Below, piece by piece: positions 25,285 to 32,362 of a stretch of 38,605 nucleotides of DNA. Location: NCBI GenBank assembly GCA_947367795.1, contig CANBER010000008.1, positions 1-38,605 on the forward strand, in the 5' to 3' direction. Made by a program: the position numbers and the translations under genes. The notes under the pieces are model-generated. The model worked only from the letters and a program-made list of their open reading frames with translations. It did no database searches and was not told the DNA's origin. This stretch comes from an uncultured Candidatus Saccharibacteria bacterium (GTDB lineage Bacteria; Patescibacteriota; Saccharimonadia; Saccharimonadales; Saccharimonadaceae). The first letter of the stretch is position 1. Each line of letters begins with the position of its first letter.

Positions 25285-28200
25285 AGAACAGGCCAGCGCC
25301 GTTGAATATCTTGATGGACCATTGCTCGTCCTGGCGGGGCCTGGCACCGGCAAAACTCAACTACTTTCCGCCAAGGTCGCTTACATTCTAGAACACACTG
25401 ACACTAATCCGGAGAACATCCTCTGTCTCACCTTCACCGAATCCGGAGCCAGCAATATGCGCGAACGTCTCGGTACTATGGTTGGTCGCGCCGCAGCCAA
25501 AGTCAATATTTTTACTTATCACGCTTTCGGTTCCAACATTCTCGAACGCTACAAAAATTACGCCGAAAATTTCGATCGTCGCCTCGACAATGTGATTGAT
25601 GGCGTTACACAGTACAAACTCATCAAGCAAATTCAGGAGCATCTCACCGCCAGTAGCATTCTCAAAACCGCCAAGATTTCCGATCTCGTCGAGACGATCC
25701 AACAAGCTAAATCCGCCCGGCTCTCCAGCGACGATCTCGCATTAATCGCTGAACGCAACCAAAAAGACAGTGCCACCATTGGAAAGCTCGCTACAAATAT
25801 CTTCGCCGCTCTAAAGCCTCGCATGAAATTCGATCTCGCTGTGAGCGAAGTCTATCAGCCTCTCGCTACTGCCTTGAGTGATCTCACATCGAGTGCCCCC
25901 ATCGCTGGCAATATCGAGCCCACTGCCAATATCCTTCTGCGGGATTTGATGCGCATCATCGAGACCGAATCCGCCGCCGAAAAGCCTAGTATTCGACCAC
26001 TCAGTGCCTGGAAAACTAAACATTTCGAAAAACAAGACGACGGCAGTTCCCGTCTCAAAGATCATATTGCCAACAAAAAGCTCGCTGAGCTTGCGCGGAT
26101 TATGGCCGCCTACGATGCTGAGCTTCAAGCTGGCGGGTTCTTCGATTTTGCCGATATGATTGAAGAAGCTATCCGGAGTTTGCGCGAGGATCGCGGTTTC
26201 CGACTCACACTTTCCGAGCTCTTCCAGTACATTCTCCTCGATGAATTCCAAGACACCAACCCGTCTCAGTTTGAGCTGATCAAACTCCTCACTGACTACG
26301 AAAAACCCATTGTCATGGCAGTCGGCGACGATGACCAAGCTATTTTCGAGTTCCAAGGTGCCAATGCTTCTAATCTGCTCGATTTTCAGAATCATTATCA
26401 AGCCGAAATCGTCACTTTGCGCGATAATTATCGCAGCAGTGGTGAAATTCTCGATTTTTCACACCGCGTCGCCGAGCAGGTTGTCGACAGTTTTGCCAAA
26501 CAACGCGGCGTTGCCAAAGTTCTACGTTCCATGATGGACATTTTTCGCCAAGAAAAAACCAGCACTCCAGAACCAACTTTCCCTTCGCAAATCGAACGCC
26601 ACGAATTCACCGCCGCCAGCGACGAGTATTATTGGATAGCTGACCAAATCCAAGATCTAATCCGCTCCGGCGAAAGCCCCGACAACATCGCAATCATCGC
26701 TCCGCGCCACAAGTATATCGCCCCCCTACTGCCCTATTTTAAGGAACGCGGCATTGATATTAGTTATGAAAAGCGTTCCAATCTCCTCGACGACCCCAAA
26801 CTTCACGAACTTATCGTCATCGCTCGATTTTGCCACGAGCTCGCCTGTGGCACGAAACCTTCCCATCGCCTACTCGAAATTCTTTCCTTTCCGTTTCTCG
26901 AAGTCCCATCTCTCACCGCCATTCGCGCCGTCGAGTATCGTCGTGGTGATGACAAATCCCCACTTGATTACCTTACCGAGAGCGACGACCCTCGGCTCAA
27001 ATCCATCGCCGAGTGGCTCGCCGCCCTCACCACGGAATCTTTCGACGCCCCTCTCGAGCTTTGGTTCGATTATCTTATCGGCACCAGGGAATTAAACGCC
27101 TTCCGCCCCCCCTTCCTAAAATATTATTCCGAACACAGCGACGCCGTTGAACAGTTTGAATTTTATGAAAATCTAGGCGCTCTCCGTAGCACCGTCATTT
27201 CGCACACCCACGAGGCCCAGCCCCATCTTGCCGACTTTATCGCCATGCTCGATGATTACGAATCCGCCTCCGCCCCCATCGTCAAAACCAGCCCTTATCG
27301 TGATAGCGCTCATTCCATCCAAATCATGTCCGCCCATAAGAGCAAGGGGCTCGAGTTCAAACATGTTTTCTTGATCGCAGTCGACGAACTCGCTTGGGGC
27401 AAAGCCAAAGGTAATAATAACACTTTCACTCTCCCCTGCAATCTCGCCCAAATTCGTCATACTGGCATCACTGACGACGAACAACTACGCCTCCTCTTCG
27501 TTGCAATTACCCGCGCTAAGCAGCACCTCGTCATGACCAACTCCATTCAGGATTTTTCCGAAAAAACTACTGCCCGTCTTGGCTATCTCAACGAACAACG
27601 CGACGAAAAAGCCGAGCGTCAGATCTCTCCTTACCTCCCCGAAACTAGCCAAGAAATCCAAACCCACTACCAAGATTTCGATGTCGACACGCGCCTCAGC
27701 ATCATCCAACGTAACTGGTCTGCCACTTATGCTGTCATGTCCCCCGATCTGCGCCTCATTCTCCAAAATCGCCTCGAAGGCTACCGTCTCACTGCTACTG
27801 ATCTCACTAGTTTCATTGATCTGATCTATGCCGGCCCCGAAGCCTTCTACCGCAATCGTCTCCTGCGCGCTCCGGCCGAACCGCTCACCCACGAACTCGC
27901 TCTCGGCAATCTCATTCACGCCACTTTTGAGCAAATCACCACCGCCCAGCTCGATTTGCCTGCCGCGCTTGAGTTTTATCATACCAAAGCTATCGAGCTT
28001 CCGCTCCCACCCGAGGATATCGCCAAACTCAAAGAACAAGGCGTCCGCAGCCTAACCAAATCCTACGAGACATTCGAGCCTATCTTACACCACCCAGACG
28101 CCAAAGCTGAAGTCAATCTCTCTTCAGAGCACCTCGTTTTTGAAGGTGTCCCGCTCACTGGCAAAATCGACCATCTCCGCATCGACCCCACTACCAAGAC

Positions 28201-28600
28201 CATCGAAATCTACGATTTCAAAACCGGCAATTTCCATCCCGAAAAATGGCAGAGTCATCCTACTTTATACAAATATGCTATGCAGCTCGGCTTTTACAAG
28301 CTTCTCCTGAATCTTTCACCCACCTACCGGAATTACACTGTCACACGCGGCCACATTCTCTTTGTCTCTCCCGATAGCGCCAACGACGACCAGGTCTACG
28401 ACAAAGTCCTCGATTTCGATCCCGCCAGCGAGCACGAACTTCGCCAGCTAATCCAGGCGGTTTACCACGAAATCACCACCCTAGATTTCCTCGAAAATCC
28501 CGCCATCAATCTCCCCGCCGACAAAAAACATACCCTCAAAGGCATCAAAAACTTTGTCGCCGACCTCTTGGAGCTGGTCCAAATTCGCCAAAACTCTTGA
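25271..28600 (+). CDS. UvrD/PcrA-type helicase with C-terminal PD-(D/E)XK nuclease
   Basis: This 1109-aa repair enzyme has a full SF1A motor: Walker A GPGTGKT, TFTESGASNMRERL, motif II LLDEFQDTNP, motif III VGDDDQAIFEFQGA, NYRSSGEIL, MSAHKSKGLEFKHVFLI and FVAITRAKQHL. The C-terminal about 230 residues form a RecB-like nuclease domain, with HATFEQ, then GKIDHLRID and IEIYDFKTG as the D...DxK core and YAMQLGFY. That is the AddA/AdnB-like plan for double-strand-break resection, or a single-chain helicase-nuclease. No AddB-like partner lies in the window. Its TGA doubles as part of the -35 of the next promoter. Confidence 0.92.
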   Translation: MGLNKEQASAVEYLDGPLLVLAGPGTGKTQLLSAKVAYILEHTDTNPENILCLTFTESGASNMRERLGTMVGRAAAKVNIFTYHAFGSNILERYKNYAENFDRRLDNVIDGVTQYKLIKQIQEHLTASSILKTAKISDLVETIQQAKSARLSSDDLALIAERNQKDSATIGKLATNIFAALKPRMKFDLAVSEVYQPLATALSDLTSSAPIAGNIEPTANILLRDLMRIIETESAAEKPSIRPLSAWKTKHFEKQDDGSSRLKDHIANKKLAELARIMAAYDAELQAGGFFDFADMIEEAIRSLREDRGFRLTLSELFQYILLDEFQDTNPSQFELIKLLTDYEKPIVMAVGDDDQAIFEFQGANASNLLDFQNHYQAEIVTLRDNYRSSGEILDFSHRVAEQVVDSFAKQRGVAKVLRSMMDIFRQEKTSTPEPTFPSQIERHEFTAASDEYYWIADQIQDLIRSGESPDNIAIIAPRHKYIAPLLPYFKERGIDISYEKRSNLLDDPKLHELIVIARFCHELACGTKPSHRLLEILSFPFLEVPSLTAIRAVEYRRGDDKSPLDYLTESDDPRLKSIAEWLAALTTESFDAPLELWFDYLIGTRELNAFRPPFLKYYSEHSDAVEQFEFYENLGALRSTVISHTHEAQPHLADFIAMLDDYESASAPIVKTSPYRDSAHSIQIMSAHKSKGLEFKHVFLIAVDELAWGKAKGNNNTFTLPCNLAQIRHTGITDDEQLRLLFVAITRAKQHLVMTNSIQDFSEKTTARLGYLNEQRDEKAERQISPYLPETSQEIQTHYQDFDVDTRLSIIQRNWSATYAVMSPDLRLILQNRLEGYRLTATDLTSFIDLIYAGPEAFYRNRLLRAPAEPLTHELALGNLIHATFEQITTAQLDLPAALEFYHTKAIELPLPPEDIAKLKEQGVRSLTKSYETFEPILHHPDAKAEVNLSSEHLVFEGVPLTGKIDHLRIDPTTKTIEIYDFKTGNFHPEKWQSHPTLYKYAMQLGFYKLLLNLSPTYRNYTVTRGHILFVSPDSANDDQVYDKVLDFDPASEHELRQLIQAVYHEITTLDFLENPAINLPADKKHTLKGIKNFVADLLELVQIRQNS

Positions 28601-28625
28601 CTTTTTCAGTAATCTGTGCTACAAT
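28597..28625 (+). promoter_or_regulatory. Strong promoter of the zinc-ribbon gene
   Basis: TTGACT (28597-28602), a 17-nt spacer and TACAAT (28620-28625), with TGC before the -10. The -35 contains the helicase TGA stop. Initiation is expected near 28632. Confidence 0.8.
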
Positions 28626-28631
28626 AGAGGT

Positions 28632-28685
28632 AAGATGAGCGATCATCTTGAATTTTGACATTCCCATTCTCAAAAAGGAGGTGAT
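28632..28685 (+). promoter_or_regulatory. 5' leader with GNRA hairpin and full-length Shine-Dalgarno
   Basis: AAGATGA (28632-28638), loop GCGA, TCATCTT (28643-28649) form a hairpin at the expected 5' end. AAAGGAGGTGAT at 28674-28685 is complementary to a 12-nt stretch of the usual 16S rRNA 3' end. Both features suggest a stable, heavily translated mRNA. Confidence 0.7.
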
Positions 28686-28689
28686 ATGA

Positions 28690-28983
28690 ATGGGATTCTT
28701 CGATCTTTTAACTGGCGGACCCGAGTCCGGAGCCGATGACAGAGTTGGACCGTTCGGCGGCATTTTTGGATCCAGTAGCGAAAATTCTCGCGACATCCAG
28801 CAGCCATCTGGCACGACTTACAACCTTTTCGGCCGCCCATATGAAAATCAGTCAAGAGCAGGCAGGGATTACGCTCGCAGCGTACACCCCGGCGGACAGT
28901 GCAAATGCACCAGTTGCGGCAAGCTTTATGACAACGCATACGACGCCAATCATTGCAAATGTCGCAAACCCTGGGAAACCTGA
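28690..28983 (+). CDS. Small zinc-ribbon protein of unknown function
   Basis: This 97-aa protein has a Gly/Ser/Asp-rich, probably disordered N-terminal half starting MGFFDLLTGG. The C-terminal module reads CKCTSCGKLYDNAYD, then HCKCRKPW. The CxCxxC...HCxC spacing suggests one structural zinc site. ATG 28690 is chosen because GGAGG (28677-28681) is 8 nt upstream. ATG 28686 gives only a 17-codon frame. It has its own near-consensus promoter, a hairpin leader and an extreme Shine-Dalgarno, so high expression is expected. It lies just upstream of rpmE2 and rpsB-tsf. I do not recognise the family. A ribosome- or RNA-associated role is only a guess. Confidence 0.75.
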   Translation: MGFFDLLTGGPESGADDRVGPFGGIFGSSSENSRDIQQPSGTTYNLFGRPYENQSRAGRDYARSVHPGGQCKCTSCGKLYDNAYDANHCKCRKPWET

Positions 28984-28987
28984 CAAA

Positions 28988-29066
28988 AGACTATTAATAG
29001 TCTAAAGGCCCACGAAGTGGGCCTGCAACTTACCACTTTGGGGCCTTCGGGCCCCACATTTTCTTC
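28988..29066 (+). terminator. Three consecutive hairpins, the last a UUCG terminator
   Basis: Three structures follow the zinc-ribbon gene. AGACTATTAATAGTCT is a palindrome at 28988-29003. GGCCCAC-GAA-GTGGGCC lies at 29007-29023. TGGGGCC-TTCG-GGCCCCA lies at 29039-29056 and is followed by CATTTTCTTC. The last is a good intrinsic terminator. The first two may protect the mRNA 3' end. Confidence 0.75.
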
Positions 29067-29103
29067 TCTCGCCAAAATCTCTCTTTACATATCCAAAAAA
29101 CTT

Positions 29104-29112
29104 TGATATAAT
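29104..29112 (+). promoter_or_regulatory. Extended -10 promoter for rpmE2
   Basis: TGA-TATAAT at 29104-29112. The -10 ends 10 nt before ATG 29123, leaving at most a few leader bases and no Shine-Dalgarno. Confidence 0.65.
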
Positions 29113-29122
29113 CTACCTAATT

Positions 29123-29455
29123 ATGAGTAAAAAAGTTACACAACCCGAAGATTATCGCTACGTAGTCTTCCAGGACGAGGCCGCGAAGTTCGCTTTTCTC
29201 ACCCGTTCGACTGCTCAGAGCGAAGAGACCATCACCTGGGAGGATGGCAATCAGTACCCGCTGATCAAAGTTCAAATTTCTTCCGCTTCACATCCCTTCT
29301 TCACCGGCGAAGAAAAGATCATCGATACCGAAGGTCGCGTCGACCGCTTCAAATCTCGCGCCAAGCGGGCTGAAGCCCTACGTGCCACTCTCGGCAACAA
29401 AGTCAAAAAAGCCGAGAAGGAAGCCGCCAAAAAGGCCGAAAAATCTTCCAAATAG
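29123..29455 (+). CDS. rpmE2: 50S ribosomal protein L31, type B
   Basis: This is a zinc-independent (C-minus) L31 of the large subunit and bridge B1b region, 110 aa. The family pattern is [36 protein letters not shown] and [10 protein letters not shown], followed by RVDRFKSR. No Cys is present. A Lys/Ala/Glu-rich tail (about residues 92-110) extends beyond the usual end. A strong terminator follows. Confidence 0.92.
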   Translation: MSKKVTQPEDYRYVVFQDEAAKFAFLTRSTAQSEETITWEDGNQYPLIKVQISSASHPFFTGEEKIIDTEGRVDRFKSRAKRAEALRATLGNKVKKAEKEAAKKAEKSSK

Positions 29456-29469
29456 TTTTCCGAACATTC

Positions 29470-29497
29470 AGGCAAGGCCGAAAATCCTTGCCTTTTT
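29470..29497 (+). terminator. rpmE2 terminator
   Basis: AGGCAAGG (29470-29477) pairs with CCTTGCCT (29486-29493), followed by TTTT. The right arm supplies the -35 of the rpsB promoter. Confidence 0.85.
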
Positions 29498-29516
29498 GTC
29501 GTACCTGTGATATAAT
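29488..29516 (+). promoter_or_regulatory. rpsB-tsf promoter
   Basis: TTGCCT (29488-29493), a 17-nt spacer and TATAAT (29511-29516), with TGA before the -10. Confidence 0.75.
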
Positions 29517-29542
29517 GACTACATACAACATTAAACGAATCA

Positions 29543-29597
29543 GTCGTGGGAGGTTTCCTGGTTTCAAGAGGTGGGGTCTAGAGCCTGCACCCACGAC
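29543..29597 (+). promoter_or_regulatory. Structured rpsB leader RNA
   Basis: GTCGTGGG (29543-29550) pairs perfectly with CCCACGAC (29590-29597), enclosing 39 nt with smaller potential pairings. It lies in a leader of about 90 nt between the promoter and the rpsB Shine-Dalgarno (AAAGGA near 29605-29610). The position fits an autoregulatory S2-binding leader, as known for rpsB in other bacteria. Direct equivalence is inferred. Confidence 0.55.
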
Positions 29598-29614
29598 GAA
29601 GTGAAAGGAAATCT

Positions 29615-30322
29615 ATGTCCGTCGATCCCAAAAACATCGATATCAAAGCCCTCCTCGAGGCAGGAGCGCACTTTGGTCACAAGACCAGCCGCTGGCACCC
29701 CAAGATGGCGCCCTATATTCACAGCAAGCGTCAGGGCGGCCACATTATTAATCTAGAAAAGACCGTCGAAGCTCTCGAAAAAGCCCTACCCGAGATCACC
29801 AAGCTCGCCGCTAGCGGCAAAAAGATCCTCTTTGTCGGCACCAAAAAACAACTCAAGGATATCACCAAAGCTGCCGCCGAGAGCGTCGATATGCCTTACG
29901 TCACAGTTCGCTGGGTCGGTGGCACCTTGACCAATGTCGAGACCGTCAATCGTCAAATCAAGAAGCTCCACAACCTCGAGCGTCGTATGGCTTCCGGTGA
30001 ACTCGAAGCCCGCTATTCCAAGCTTGAGGTTCAGCGCTACCAAGAAGAAATCGATCTTTTGAACGAGCGCTACGGTGGTATCAAATCCATGACTGAACAG
30101 CCCGCCGCCATCATTGTCACCGATGCGATGCAAGACAAAAACGCCATCAAAGAGGCCAATGCCTTGAAGATCCCCGTTTTCGCTATTGCTGACACCAATG
30201 TTGATCCTACCCCGATTGATTACTGCATCCCCGCCAACGACGACGCTATCAAATCCGTCCAACTCATTTTGGATTATTTCGTTGCCGCAATCAAAGCCGG
30301 CGAAACTAAAAAAGAAGCCTAA
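29615..30322 (+). CDS. rpsB: 30S ribosomal protein S2
   Basis: This is the small-subunit protein S2, 235 aa, normal length. Signatures are LLEAGAHFGHKTSRWHPKM near the N-terminus, then FVGTKKQLKD, VTVRWVGGTLTN and RYGGIKSM, followed by IIVTDAMQDKNAIKEA and PVFAIADTNVDP. It is first in an operon with tsf, 10 nt downstream. Translation may be controlled by the leader hairpin at 29543-29597. Confidence 0.98.
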   Translation: MSVDPKNIDIKALLEAGAHFGHKTSRWHPKMAPYIHSKRQGGHIINLEKTVEALEKALPEITKLAASGKKILFVGTKKQLKDITKAAAESVDMPYVTVRWVGGTLTNVETVNRQIKKLHNLERRMASGELEARYSKLEVQRYQEEIDLLNERYGGIKSMTEQPAAIIVTDAMQDKNAIKEANALKIPVFAIADTNVDPTPIDYCIPANDDAIKSVQLILDYFVAAIKAGETKKEA

Positions 30323-30332
30323 AGGAGGTCAC

Positions 30333-30956
30333 ATGAGCGAAGAACTCAAAGCCAAAGCAAACGAAGTCAAAGCGATTTCGATTGAACTCATCAAAAAACT
30401 CAAAGAGCTTTCCGGAGTCGGCCTCACTGACGCCAAGCAAGCTCTGGTCGAAGCCAAAGGCGATTTTGACAAAGCTCTCGAAGCCATGCGCAAAAAAGGC
30501 ATGACCAAAGCCGAGAAACGTGGTGACCGCGAGACCCGCGAGGGAATTATTGAAAGTTACGTCCACGACGGCCGCCTCGGTGCGATCGTCGAGGTCAACT
30601 GTGAGACTAGCTTCGTCGCCAAAACCGACGAATTCAAGGAACTGGCTCACAAAATCGCCATGCAGGTCGCTTCCATGGATCCAAAATATGTCACTTTTGA
30701 AGACGTCCCAGCCTCCGAACTCAAAGCCAAGAAAAAGGAGTTCGAAGACAAATTCAAAGGCCCCGAAAACATGAAAGACCAAATCATCGAAGGCCAGCTC
30801 AAAAAAGCCTTCTCCGACAAGGTCCTCATGGAGCAGCCTTACATTCTCGATGACTCTCTGACGGTGGCCGGTTTCATCAAAGAAGCCATCGCCAAGACTG
30901 GCGAAAACATCACCATCCGTCAATTTAAGCGTCTCGAGCTCGGCGTCACCGACTAA
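30333..30956 (+). CDS. tsf: Elongation factor Ts
   Basis: This is the nucleotide exchange factor for EF-Tu, 207 aa, the short form with a single core repeat as in Thermus. The N-terminal UBA-like helix set reads LRELSGVGLTDAKQALVEA in outline (here KKLKELSGVGLTDAKQAL), followed by DFDKALEAMRKKG. The core has VEVNCETSFVAKTDEFK. The C-terminus ends LLEQPYILD-like (MEQPYILDD). AAAGGAGGT at 30321-30329 fixes ATG 30333, against a longer frame that starts inside rpsB. A terminator follows. The pyrH gene often found next is absent. Confidence 0.97.
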   Translation: MSEELKAKANEVKAISIELIKKLKELSGVGLTDAKQALVEAKGDFDKALEAMRKKGMTKAEKRGDRETREGIIESYVHDGRLGAIVEVNCETSFVAKTDEFKELAHKIAMQVASMDPKYVTFEDVPASELKAKKKEFEDKFKGPENMKDQIIEGQLKKAFSDKVLMEQPYILDDSLTVAGFIKEAIAKTGENITIRQFKRLELGVTD

Positions 30957-30962
30957 CATTTG

Positions 30963-30994
30963 CAGGAGTAGGCCATTCCTACTCCTGTCTTTTT
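30963..30994 (+). terminator. tsf terminator
   Basis: CAGGAGTAGG-CCATT-CCTACTCCTG, a perfect 10-bp stem at 30963-30987, followed by TCTTTTT. Confidence 0.9.
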
Positions 30995-31016
30995 AATCTT
31001 TAATTAAGGAATTATT

Positions 31017-31559
31017 ATGTTTGATGACAGCGAATATCAAAAAGCCATGACCGCCGCGCTCAGCCGTTTCCAAGATGAGCTCAAAAAAGTCCGCACCGGG
31101 CGTGCCCATCCTGACATGCTGGCCGGAGTCAAAGTCGAAGCCTACGGCGAATATATGCCACTTGATCAAGTTGCCAATATTACCGCTTCTGGCGCTACAC
31201 TGCTAGTAGTTACGCCATATGACCCCGCTAATATCCAGAAAATCACCGCTGCCATCCGCGACGATAGTACGCTCGGTTTGAACCCAGCCGACGATGGGCA
31301 TGTTGTACGCGTCCCCGTACCGCCGCTTACCGAAGAGCGCCGCAAAGAAATCGTCAAAACCACCTCAAGTAAGGTCGAAGACGCCAAAATCGCCATCCGT
31401 AATGTCCGCGAAGATGCCAGAAAAGAGCTCAAAAACGCTGAACTCCCCGAAGACGTCAAAAAACGCGCCGAAAAATCCATTGATGATCTCACCAAATCCT
31501 TCACCGAGAAGGTCGACGCCGCCTTCAAAACTAAATCCGCCGAAATCATGGCGCTCTAA
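31017..31559 (+). CDS. frr: Ribosome recycling factor
   Basis: This factor splits post-termination ribosomes together with EF-G. It is 180 aa, close to the usual 185. The three-helix bundle pattern is intact: FQDELKKVRTGRAHPDML at the N-terminus, the central hinge domain with ITASGATLLVVTPYD, then VPVPPLTEERRKEIVK and VREDARKELK. AAGGA (31006-31010) lies 6 nt before the ATG. No promoter is evident between the tsf terminator and this start, so either it is read through or the promoter is weak. uppS begins 2 nt after its stop. Confidence 0.97.
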   Translation: MFDDSEYQKAMTAALSRFQDELKKVRTGRAHPDMLAGVKVEAYGEYMPLDQVANITASGATLLVVTPYDPANIQKITAAIRDDSTLGLNPADDGHVVRVPVPPLTEERRKEIVKTTSSKVEDAKIAIRNVREDARKELKNAELPEDVKKRAEKSIDDLTKSFTEKVDAAFKTKSAEIMAL

Positions 31560-31561
31560 AC

Positions 31562-32251
31562 ATGACTACCGACAATATCTTGCGCCACGTTGGTTTCATC
31601 GCCGACGGCAATCGTCGTTGGGCTAGAAGTCACGGTCTACCGACCCTCGAAGGTCACCGTCGCGGCTTCGATCGTGTCGAAGTCATCATCGACGCCCTCA
31701 AATCCACCGAAGTCAAATTTGTTTCTTTTTTCCTCTTTAGTACCGAAAACTGGGACCGGTCCCCCGAAGAGGTCAACTATCTCATGGATCTTGTCTCCAA
31801 ACAAATCAACAAGCTCACCAAAAAACTCAAACAAGAAAACATCCGTATCCTCTTGATGGGCCGTCCCGAGCCAGTCGACCCCAAGCTTTGGGCCAAAATG
31901 CTCCATGCCGAATCTGAGACCATGGATAACACTGGCCTCACGGTCTGCATTTGTTTTAATTACGGCGGACATTGGGAAATCGCTGACGCTATGACCAAAA
32001 TTCTCGATCAAGGACTAGAAGGTCCAATCACTCCAGAAATCGTGCGTAGTCACCTCTATCATCCCGAAGTCCCCGATCTTGATCTCATCGTCCGTACCTC
32101 CGGCGAACAACGTATCTCCGGTTTTCAGCTCTGGCGCGCTGCATATTCCGAATTCCTCTTCCTCGAAAAAAACTTCCCCGATATTGACGCTGATGATGTC
32201 TCCGCTTCAATTAACGAATTTCACGCCCGTGGACGCCGTTTCGGCAAATAA
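31562..32251 (+). CDS. uppS: Undecaprenyl (cis-polyprenyl) diphosphate synthase
   Basis: This cis-prenyltransferase of 229 aa makes the C55-type lipid carrier for cell-wall and surface glycans. Motifs: HVGFIADGNRRWA with the catalytic Asp, GHRRGFDRV, FFLFSTENWDRS, ICFNYGGHWEI, and the C-terminal RTSGEQRISGFQLW followed by AYSEFLF. The first motif has DGNRRWA where most bacterial enzymes have DGNGRWA, a form more usual in archaeal and eukaryotic homologs. It is coupled to frr. cdsA and dxr, common neighbours in other bacteria, are absent. Confidence 0.95.
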   Translation: MTTDNILRHVGFIADGNRRWARSHGLPTLEGHRRGFDRVEVIIDALKSTEVKFVSFFLFSTENWDRSPEEVNYLMDLVSKQINKLTKKLKQENIRILLMGRPEPVDPKLWAKMLHAESETMDNTGLTVCICFNYGGHWEIADAMTKILDQGLEGPITPEIVRSHLYHPEVPDLDLIVRTSGEQRISGFQLWRAAYSEFLFLEKNFPDIDADDVSASINEFHARGRRFGK

Positions 32252-32296
32252 TCCCACAAATTCACCCCAATATACAAGATAACACCCTATCCCTCC

Positions 32297-32325
32297 ATTA
32301 TAGCACACATTTCCCAAAAAGTCAA
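32297..32325 (-). promoter_or_regulatory. Near-consensus minus-strand promoter, antisense to uppS
   Basis: On the minus strand, TTGACT (32320-32325), a 17-nt spacer and TATAAT (32297-32302), with TGC before the -10. The initial transcribed region GGAGGGATAGGGT matches the copy at 36118-36146. Transcription would run into the 3' end of uppS. Confidence 0.6.
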
Positions 32326-32350
32326 TAGAGAAATCGTTTTCTGGGTGTAG

Positions 32351-32356
32351 TATAAT
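32351..32356 (+). promoter_or_regulatory. -10 box of the site-2 protease gene (leaderless type)
   Basis: TATAAT ends 6 nt before ATG 32363. Its upstream context TGTAG is the same as at gatC. Confidence 0.6.
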
Positions 32357-32362
32357 GTGATT

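Noticed and set aside
28686-28739. ATG 28686 as start of the gene after the strong Shine-Dalgarno
   Set aside because: The frame closes after 17 codons. ATG 28690 has better spacing and gives a protein with an ordered Cys motif.
28988-29056. CRISPR-like array formed by consecutive hairpins
   Set aside because: The three hairpins differ in sequence and spacing and read as mRNA 3'-end structures and a terminator.
29543-29597. tRNA-like or small-RNA gene in the rpsB leader
   Set aside because: It has no cloverleaf, is only 55 nt and lacks the T-arm and anticodon features. Its position fits an mRNA leader.
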